43,616 nt of DNA from Myxococcus xanthus (GTDB lineage: Bacteria; Myxococcota; Myxococcia; Myxococcales; Myxococcaceae): the NCBI RefSeq assembly GCF_013116825.1, contig NZ_JABFNS010000078.1, positions 1-43,616 of the forward strand, in the 5' to 3' direction. Position 1 is the first letter of the stretch. Each line of letters opens with the position of its first letter. The notes under the pieces were generated by a model, which was given only the letters and a program-made list of their open reading frames with translations, was not told the DNA's origin and made no database searches. Shown here piece by piece: positions 37,055-43,616 of the stretch. The position numbers were made by a program, and so were the translations under genes.

Positions 37055-40000
37055 CTAACGGCTGACCGCGCCCTCCTTGGCGGTGAGCTCGGCCAGCATT
37101 CGCAGCAGGGCCTCCACCTCCGGGTCGTCATGCCCGGGGCTCTTGCGCTGCTCGGCCACCAGGGCCGCCAGTCGAGCCACCGTCGGCGCCTCGAACAGCG
37201 ATTGCAACGGCACCGTGAAGCCGAAGGTGTCCCGCAGCCGTCCCACCACCGTGGTGGCCAGCAGGGAGTGTCCACCGAGCGCGAAGAAGTCGTCGTGGAC
37301 GCCCACCGGCCGCACGCCCAACACGTCCTCCCAGATGCGCGCCACCACCTGCTGGTCCTCGGTGTCGGGCGCCACGTAGGCCACGGCCATCGCCGGGCGG
37401 GAGTAGCCCGCGGCGGGGGCCTCGCCGGGCTCCGCCGTTTCGGGGGCGCGCTCCGCGGACGGCGCGGATGCCAGGGCGCGGTGCCCGTCGGGGGAGACCC
37501 AGTAGCGCTTGCGCTCGAAGGGGTAGGTGGGCAGCCCGACGCGTTGGCGCCGTGCCTCGCCGTTGAAGGCTTCCCAGTCCACATCCACGCCGGACAGCCA
37601 GAGCTGTCCCAGCGCGCCGAGCAGCACGGCCGTATCCGCCTGCCGCGTGTCCGGATGACGGAGCGATGTCACCGTGGTGGGCGCCTGCCGGAGCGCGCCA
37701 GGCTGGGACGCGAAGGTGGTCAGCGTGCGGCCGGGACCGACCTCCAGGAGCACCTGCGCGGGTTGCAGTTGCGCGAGCCCCGCGGCGAAGCGGACGGGCT
37801 GACGCAGGTGGCGGGCCCAGTAGGCCGGGTCCTTCGCCTCGGCGGCCGTCACCCACGTGCCGGTGACGTTGGAGAGGAAGGGAATCTGCGGCGCGGACAG
37901 CTTCATCCGGCGCAACTGCTCGGTGAAGGGGGCGACGATGGGGTCCATCATCGCCGAGTGGAAGGCGTGCGAGGTGTGCAGGCGACGCGACTGGACGCCA
38001 CGTGCGTCCAGCCGGGCCTTCAGCGCGTCCACGGCGTCGTCGGGGCCGGCGACCACCGTCATCGACGGCGCGTTCACCGCGGCCACGGACAGCCGCGCGT
38101 CCAGCGACGACACCAGCTCCGCCTCCGACAGCGCGACGGAGAGCATGGCGCCCGGCGGCAGGTCCTGCATCAGCTGGCCTCGCGCGGCCACGAGGGCCAG
38201 CGCGTCCGGCAAGGTGAAGACGCCCGCGAGGCACGCGGCCACGTACTCACCGATGCTGTGGCCCACCATGGCCTCGGGCCGCACGCCCCAGGACATCCAC
38301 AGCCGCGCGAGCGCGTATTCGATGATGAAGAGGGCCGGCTGGGCCAACCGCGTCTGCTGCAACTGCCGCTGGGCTTCCTCGGCGCGGTCCGCGGGGGGGA
38401 AGAGGACGTCGCGCAGATCCAGCTTGAGGTGCGGGATGAGCCGGGTGGCGCAGTCGTCCACGTCCGCGCGGAACCCACGCTCGTTCTCGTACACGCCCTG
38501 CGCCATGCCCGCGTACTGCGCGCCCTGGCCAGGGAACATGAACACGGTGGGGCGGCTGGTGCGCTCCTCGGTGGCGGAGAGCTGCCGGCTGATGTCGCCC
38601 AGCGCCGTGAGCGCGTCCTCACGCCCCTGGCAAACGATGGCGCGGCGGTGCGGGTGGCGCCGTCTGCCCACCTGGAGCGTGTACGCCACGTCCGCGGGCT
38701 CCAGGCCCTTGTGCGCGCGGAGGTGCTCCTCCAGCCGGGAGGCCTGCGCGGCGAGCGCCGTGGGCGTGCGCGCCGACAGGACCAGGAACTGGTGCGGGCG
38801 CGTGGACGGAACCGGGGCGCGAGCGGGCGGCTCCTCCAGGATGACATGGGCGTTGGTGCCGCCCATGCCGAAGCTGCTCACGCCGGCACGCCGAGGCTCG
38901 CGGGCGGGTGCCTTCCACTCGCGCAGCTTCGTGTTGACGTAGAAGGGGCTCGCGTCCCAGGGGATGTTGGGGTTCGGCGTCTCGAAGTTGAGGCTGGGGG
39001 GCAGCTTGCGGTGCTTCAGCGCCAGCGCCGTCTTGATGAGGCCCGCCACGCCCGCCGCCGCGTCCAGGTGGCCCAGGTTGGGCTTGATGGAGCCCAGGGC
39101 GCAGGTGCGCGGTCCGGCCGCCTCGTCTCCGAAGGCGCGGATGAGGGCCTGCACTTCGATGGGGTCTCCCAGGGCGGTGCCGGTGCCGTGCGCCTCCACG
39201 TACCCGATGCTCCCGGCCGATACGCCCGCGCTGCCCAGGGCCTCGGAGATGACGGCGGCCTGGCCCTCGACGCCCGGCGCGGTGTAGCCCACGCGCGCGG
39301 CGCCGTCGTTGTTCACCGCGGAGCCCTTGATGATTGCGTAGATGGGGCTGCCATCCGCCAGCGCATCTTCCAGGCGGCGCAGCGCCACCACGCCCGCGCC
39401 GCTGCCAAAGACGATGCCCTTGGCCTGCGCGTCGAAGGGGCGGCAGTGTCCGTCCGGCGACAGGATGCCGCCATCCACGTAGCGGTAGCCGCCCTGGATC
39501 TGGAGGTTGATGGACACGCCGCCCGCGAGCGCGAGGTCACACTCCTGATTGAGCAGGCTCTGACAGGCGACGTGGACCGCGACCAGCGACGTGGAGCACG
39601 CGCTCTCGATGTTGAAGCTGGGGCCGCGCAGGTCCAGCTTGTAGGCGGCCCGCGTGGTGAGGAAGCTGCCCGCGTTGCCCAGGTTGAGCTGGAGCGGGTC
39701 CACCGTGCGCATCAGCTCCGCGTTCCCCAGCAGGTTGAGCAGCAGGTAGGTGCTCAGGGCCTGTCCGCCGAAGACACCTACCAGCAGCTCGGGAGGCGGG
39801 GCGCCATGGCCCGCGTCCTCCAACGCCTCCAGCGCGCACTCCAGGAAGAGGCGCTGCTGCGGGTCCATGACCTCCGCCTCGCGCGGCGTGTAGCCGAAGA
39901 AGGCCGCGTCGAAGCCCGCCACGTCGTCCAGCCGTGAGGCCACCTTCACGAAGTGCGGATCCTTCAGCACCTCGGAGGGCAGGCCCGCCTTGAGGACTGC

Positions 40001-40135
40001 CTCGTCCGAAAGCGGCTCAATGGACTCCACGCCGTCGCAGAGGTTGCGCCACAGCTCCTCCAGGTTGCGCGCGCCTGGGAAGCGCCCGGCCATGCCGGTG
40101 ATTGCGATCTCCATCCCCGTGTTGCTGTCCGACAC
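37055..40135 (-). CDS. Type I PKS module KS-AT-ACP (PKS-D), GTG start
   Basis: This is a 1026-residue non-reducing module. The GTG at 40135 is preferred because GAGGGGG lies 5 bp upstream; the in-frame ATG at 40114 is closer to the KS but has no such signal. The KS has ESACSTSL (Cys near residue 178), EAHGTGT and NLGHLDA. The AT has FPGQGAQYAGMA (near 532), GHSIGEYVAA (near 624) and HAFH (near 725), consistent with malonyl-CoA. After a Pro/Ala/Glu linker comes an ACP with GGHSLLATTVVG (near 955). There is no KR, DH or ER, so a beta-ketone is expected. It follows PKS-E by 18 bp and precedes the glycosyltransferase. The C-terminal EALLRMLAELTAKEG may be a short docking helix. Confidence 0.95.
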   Translation of the reverse strand: MSDSNTGMEIAITGMAGRFPGARNLEELWRNLCDGVESIEPLSDEAVLKAGLPSEVLKDPHFVKVASRLDDVAGFDAAFFGYTPREAEVMDPQQRLFLECALEALEDAGHGAPPPELLVGVFGGQALSTYLLLNLLGNAELMRTVDPLQLNLGNAGSFLTTRAAYKLDLRGPSFNIESACSTSLVAVHVACQSLLNQECDLALAGGVSINLQIQGGYRYVDGGILSPDGHCRPFDAQAKGIVFGSGAGVVALRRLEDALADGSPIYAIIKGSAVNNDGAARVGYTAPGVEGQAAVISEALGSAGVSAGSIGYVEAHGTGTALGDPIEVQALIRAFGDEAAGPRTCALGSIKPNLGHLDAAAGVAGLIKTALALKHRKLPPSLNFETPNPNIPWDASPFYVNTKLREWKAPAREPRRAGVSSFGMGGTNAHVILEEPPARAPVPSTRPHQFLVLSARTPTALAAQASRLEEHLRAHKGLEPADVAYTLQVGRRRHPHRRAIVCQGREDALTALGDISRQLSATEERTSRPTVFMFPGQGAQYAGMAQGVYENERGFRADVDDCATRLIPHLKLDLRDVLFPPADRAEEAQRQLQQTRLAQPALFIIEYALARLWMSWGVRPEAMVGHSIGEYVAACLAGVFTLPDALALVAARGQLMQDLPPGAMLSVALSEAELVSSLDARLSVAAVNAPSMTVVAGPDDAVDALKARLDARGVQSRRLHTSHAFHSAMMDPIVAPFTEQLRRMKLSAPQIPFLSNVTGTWVTAAEAKDPAYWARHLRQPVRFAAGLAQLQPAQVLLEVGPGRTLTTFASQPGALRQAPTTVTSLRHPDTRQADTAVLLGALGQLWLSGVDVDWEAFNGEARRQRVGLPTYPFERKRYWVSPDGHRALASAPSAERAPETAEPGEAPAAGYSRPAMAVAYVAPDTEDQQVVARIWEDVLGVRPVGVHDDFFALGGHSLLATTVVGRLRDTFGFTVPLQSLFEAPTVARLAALVAEQRKSPGHDDPEVEALLRMLAELTAKEGAVSR

Positions 40136-40153
40136 GCTGTCCCCCTCTTGCGC

Positions 40154-43100
40154 TCAGTTCCCCGACTGGCGCCGCTGCTGGATGAGCTCCCGACGCCTGG
40201 CTCCACGGCTTCGCCGGTCACTGGTGGTGGCCGAGGCCTGCTCCTGCCCTCGGGTCAGCAGCCGGGCCATGGCGCTGAGCGTGGGGTTCTCGAAGAGCGA
40301 CACCACCGGCAGCTCCTTGCCGAAGCGGCGCTTCACCTCGTTGATGACCTTCAGGCCAATCAGCGAGTTCCCGCCGAGCTCGAAGAAATTCTCATGCAGC
40401 GCCACGCTCTCCACGCCCAGGAAGCGCTGCCAGATGTCCGCCAGCTCGCGCTCCGCCTCGTCCATGCTGGCCGGCGCCGCGCGCTCGGCCGCCGGCGCGG
40501 CGTCCGTCTCCATGGGGCCCATCAAGTCCTGGAGCAGCGAGGCGCTGCGCGCCATGGCCGCTCGGAGGTCCTCGGTGGACACCACGACGTGGGTGGGGGC
40601 CTGCGCCAACACGCGCTCGAAGACGTCCACGCCCTCGGCCGGTGTCAGGGCATGGGCCAGCATCGCCTCCCGCATCGGGTTGGCGCCGTCCGGCATCTGC
40701 GTCGTTACGGCCTGGCCCACCTCGCGCCAGGTGTCCCAGCCCAGGGAGATGATCGGCAGGCTCCCCGTCGCCGCGGCCTGGTGCGCGAAGGCATCCTGGA
40801 AGGCGCACGCGGCGCAGTGGTCAATCTGCCCGGGCTCCGCCGTGTAGGCGGTGCGAGACGAGCAGAGCACGAAGAAGTCCAGGGGCGTGTCGCGCAGCAG
40901 CGCGTGGAGGATCCACGTGCCCGACACCTTGGGGCGCAGGACGTCCTCCACGGCCTTCTGGGTGCGGAGCTGGGCAAGGCCGCCCGCGGGCACGCCCGCG
41001 GCGTGGATGACGCCGTGGAGCTCGCCAAAGGCCTGACGCGCCCGGCGCAGCACCTCGGCCATCTGCTCGGCGTCGCCAACGTCCGCCGAGAGGACCAGGA
41101 CCTCGGAGCCCAGCGCCTCCAGGGCCCGCACCTGGCGAATCCGCTGACTCACCCGGTCCTGCTCACCGTGCTCGGTGAGCCAGGTGTCCCAGGTGTCACG
41201 TTCCGGCAGGGCATTGCGGCCCACCAGCACCAGCCGGGCCTGGACCTGCCGCGCGAGCGACTCCGCCAGCACCAGGCCGATGCCGCCCAGGCCGCCGGTG
41301 ATGAGGTACGTGCCTCGGGGACGCAGGCGCGGCGGCGCATCCGCTGCGGGCGCGGAGATGCGCACCTGTTCGAGCGACTGTTCCCAGCGGTTCGGGCCTC
41401 GGAGCGCCACGGCGCCGCTGGAGGAGCTCGTGGCCAGCTCACCCATCAGCCGTGTCACCAGGGCCTGGAGCGTCTTGCTACAGCTCGGGGCCTCTACGTC
41501 GATCGACCGACATGACAGGCCCGGCACCTCGTGTGGCAGCACGCGGCAGGCGCCCAGGAGCGTGGCCTTCTCCGGAGCCAGCACCTCATTCCCGGTGACG
41601 GCCTGCACGCCGCTGGAGACCACCGTGATTTGCACGGGCCCGGACGCGCCATGGCCAGCCAGGGCCTGTGCGAGGAAGAGCAGGCTGAAGAAGCCGGTGC
41701 GCTGGGCGTGATCCACGCCCGCCAGTCCTTCTCCCGCGGAGTCCACGCTCCACAGGTGGACGATGCGCTCGGGCCGGCAGGCGTCCTCGGCGAGCGCGTT
41801 CAGCAGCGCCGCGTAGGTCTCCGGTCGGGCGGGGTCCACCTCGAAGGCGCCGTCATCCACTCGGCGGAAGTCGGAGCCCTGCGACACCCGGATGACCCGG
41901 CCGCCGCTCTCCGCCAGCCGTGTCGCCAAGGCGTCTCCCAGCCCACCGGTGTCGGTGAAGACGAGCCAGTTCTGGGGCGCGGCGGTACTCGCGCGCGGTG
42001 CGAGCGTGCGCTTCCAGGAGGGCAGATAGAACCAGTCCGCCGCGTCCTTGCGCCGGGCGAGCGAGACGTCGCTGGCGATCGCGATGCCGGCTGCGTTCGG
42101 CTCCAGCCAGTGCCGCTTGCGCTCGAAGGGGTAGGTGGGCAGCACCACGCGCCGGCGCTGCTCTCCGGCCTGGAGACGCCGCCAGTCCATGGGCACGCCC
42201 GCCGCCCAGAGCCGGCCCAGCGTGGTGAGGACGAAGCGCATGTCGGAGCCGGGCTCACGAGGCGCCCGCATCGACGTGAGCACCACGGTGGGCTGGCCGC
42301 GCTCCACCTGCAGGCGCGCGAGCGAGCCCAGCGTCCGCCCGGGACCGACCTCCAGCAGCACGCGCGAAGGGTTCTCCAGGAGGCAACGCACGCCTGGACC
42401 GAAGCGCACCGTCTGCCGCAGGTGGCGCACCCAGTACCTCGGGTCGGTGGCCTCCTCCTCGGTCACCCATGTCCCCGTGACGCCAGAGACGAAGGGCTGC
42501 GTCGGCGTCTGGAGCTTCAGCCGCCCGACGAAGGCCGCGAACGCCGGCAGGATGGAGTCGATGAGGTGGGAGTGCGCGGCCACGTCGATGTGGACGCGGC
42601 GGTGCTCGATGCCCCGCGTCGCCAGGTCGGCGGAGAGCGCATCCACCGAGGCGGTGTCGCCGGCCACCACGCATTGCGATGGTCCGTTGACGGCGGCCAG
42701 GGACAGGTGCTCGCCCAGCATCGGCAGCAGCTCCTGTTCGGACAGGGCCACGCTCACCATCGCGCCGGAGGGAAGCTGCTCGAAGAGGCGGCCACGCTCG
42801 GCCACCAACGCCAGCGCGTCCTCCAGCGAGAAGACACCCGCGAGGCAGGCGGCCACGTACTCGCCCATGCTGTGGCCAATCATCGCCTCGGGCTGGATGC
42901 CCCAGGACTCCCACAGCCTGGCCAGCGCGTACTCCACCGTGAAGAGCGCGGGCAGGCCCACGGAGGGACGGGGAAGGGGCGCGCCCGCGTCCGCGTCGCC
43001 TGCCGGGTACAGCACCGTGCGAAGCGACGGTCCGCCGCGGCGCTGGAAGATGGCGGCGCACGCGTCGAAGGCGTCGCGGAAGGCGGGCTCCTTCTCGTAC

Positions 43101-43616
43101 AGCTCCTGCCCCATGCGCAGGTGCTGCGCGCCACCGCCGGGGAAGAGGAACACGACGGAACGGCCACCGTCCTTGGCCACGTCCGTGAACACGCGCTCGG
43201 GGTTCACCTCGGACAGCACCGTGGCCGCGTCCTCGCCACTCTCGCAGACCACCACGCGCCGGTGCGGGAAGGCCTTGCGGCCAATCTGGAGGGTGTAGGC
43301 CACGTCCGCCAGGGACTGCTCGGGGTGCGCCTCCAGGTGCGTGCCCAGGTTCTGGGTGAGCGCGTCGAGCGCGGCCGGCTTCTTCGCGGAGAGCACCAGC
43401 AGCTGCCATGGCCGTGACGGACCGGAGGGCGCTGGGGGCGGCGGCGCCTCCAGCAGCGCGTGGGCGTTGGTGCCACCAATGCCGAAGGAGCTCACGCCCG
43501 CGCGGCGCCGGTGGTCGTGCGGTTGCCAGTCCCTCAACGCGGCATTCACGAAGAAGGGGCTGCGCGCCCAGTCGATGTTCGGGTTGGGCGTGCGGCAGTG
43601 GAGGGTGGGGGGGATG
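40154..43616 (-). CDS. Type I PKS module (KS)-AT-KR-ACP (PKS-E), N-terminus off the right edge; degenerate ketoreductase
   Basis: 1153 residues are visible and the frame is open to the window end. The visible part begins in the last part of the KS (PPTLHCRTPNPNIDWARSP, then SSFGIGGTNAH). The AT has FPGGGAQHLRMG and GHSMGEYVAA with specificity-loop sequence VAAHS. WFYLPSWKR opens a two-part KR with an intact NADPH loop TGGLGGIG and Lys in LRPKVSGT. The catalytic Ser is present (CSSRTAY), but the Tyr is His and the Asn is Cys in PGQIDHCAACAF, so reduction is unlikely. The ACP has GGNSLIGLK. The tail RSRGARRRELIQQRRQ is basic and resembles that of PKS-B. The gene ends 18 bp before PKS-D, to which the chain is probably passed. 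The KS active site lies outside the window. Confidence 0.95.
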   Translation of the reverse strand, partial: IPPTLHCRTPNPNIDWARSPFFVNAALRDWQPHDHRRRAGVSSFGIGGTNAHALLEAPPPPAPSGPSRPWQLLVLSAKKPAALDALTQNLGTHLEAHPEQSLADVAYTLQIGRKAFPHRRVVVCESGEDAATVLSEVNPERVFTDVAKDGGRSVVFLFPGGGAQHLRMGQELYEKEPAFRDAFDACAAIFQRRGGPSLRTVLYPAGDADAGAPLPRPSVGLPALFTVEYALARLWESWGIQPEAMIGHSMGEYVAACLAGVFSLEDALALVAERGRLFEQLPSGAMVSVALSEQELLPMLGEHLSLAAVNGPSQCVVAGDTASVDALSADLATRGIEHRRVHIDVAAHSHLIDSILPAFAAFVGRLKLQTPTQPFVSGVTGTWVTEEEATDPRYWVRHLRQTVRFGPGVRCLLENPSRVLLEVGPGRTLGSLARLQVERGQPTVVLTSMRAPREPGSDMRFVLTTLGRLWAAGVPMDWRRLQAGEQRRRVVLPTYPFERKRHWLEPNAAGIAIASDVSLARRKDAADWFYLPSWKRTLAPRASTAAPQNWLVFTDTGGLGDALATRLAESGGRVIRVSQGSDFRRVDDGAFEVDPARPETYAALLNALAEDACRPERIVHLWSVDSAGEGLAGVDHAQRTGFFSLLFLAQALAGHGASGPVQITVVSSGVQAVTGNEVLAPEKATLLGACRVLPHEVPGLSCRSIDVEAPSCSKTLQALVTRLMGELATSSSSGAVALRGPNRWEQSLEQVRISAPAADAPPRLRPRGTYLITGGLGGIGLVLAESLARQVQARLVLVGRNALPERDTWDTWLTEHGEQDRVSQRIRQVRALEALGSEVLVLSADVGDAEQMAEVLRRARQAFGELHGVIHAAGVPAGGLAQLRTQKAVEDVLRPKVSGTWILHALLRDTPLDFFVLCSSRTAYTAEPGQIDHCAACAFQDAFAHQAAATGSLPIISLGWDTWREVGQAVTTQMPDGANPMREAMLAHALTPAEGVDVFERVLAQAPTHVVVSTEDLRAAMARSASLLQDLMGPMETDAAPAAERAAPASMDEAERELADIWQRFLGVESVALHENFFELGGNSLIGLKVINEVKRRFGKELPVVSLFENPTLSAMARLLTRGQEQASATTSDRRSRGARRRELIQQRRQSGN

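Noticed and set aside
36938-39937. Long open frame on the plus strand opposite PKS-D
   Set aside because: It is antisense to a module with intact catalytic motifs, has biased composition and no recognisable domain.

Overview
The window is high-GC DNA with GTG and TTG starts, single-module polyketide synthase (PKS) proteins and ELWxxDGT-repeat lipoproteins. Together these suggest a myxobacterium of the Myxococcaceae (Myxococcus, Corallococcus or Pyxidicoccus type). This is inferred from gene content and composition; no rRNA or other marker gene is present.

Left region (1-15153) is one end of a hybrid PKS/NRPS locus. A 515-bp control region (6862-7376) separates two divergent operons. Leftward are a KS-AT-KR-ACP PKS (PKS-A) and an NRPS with condensation and adenylation domains that runs off the left edge. 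Rightward are a KS-AT-KR-ACP PKS (PKS-B) and a KS-AT-ACP PKS (PKS-C).

Middle region (15425-27609) looks unrelated to secondary metabolism. It holds two tandem ELWxxDGT-repeat lipoproteins, a P-type cation ATPase, a two-CBS-domain protein and a two-gene NAD-linked formate dehydrogenase. The first of the formate dehydrogenase genes is a fused NuoE/NuoF-type subunit. The second is a Cys-type molybdopterin catalytic subunit, and the two genes overlap by 13 bp.

Right region (27879-43616) is a second biosynthetic block. Leftward are a FemAB/GNAT-like transferase and a glutathione S-transferase-like protein. Rightward, divergent from these, are a stand-alone LanB-type dehydratase homologue lacking an elimination domain and a circularly permuted ATP-grasp ligase. 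Converging on the latter is a tight leftward operon: PKS-E (KS-AT-KR-ACP, cut by the right edge), PKS-D (KS-AT-ACP), a GT4 glycosyltransferase, a type II thioesterase, a small muconolactone-isomerase/YCII-like protein and a JmjC-type cupin oxygenase.

How the parts may work together (inference): every PKS protein is a single module, and none has a dehydratase or enoylreductase domain. Two of the three ketoreductases have lost catalytic residues, so the predicted backbone is rich in beta-ketones. Such a chain could be cyclised, glycosylated and oxidised by the accessory enzymes. The most unusual element is the LanB-like plus ATP-grasp pair next to PKS genes with no precursor peptide in sight. 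It suggests aminoacyl-tRNA-dependent and ATP-dependent amide or ester formation on a polyketide/peptide scaffold. No type I thioesterase, phosphopantetheinyl transferase, dedicated exporter or transcription factor is visible, so the locus probably continues on both sides.
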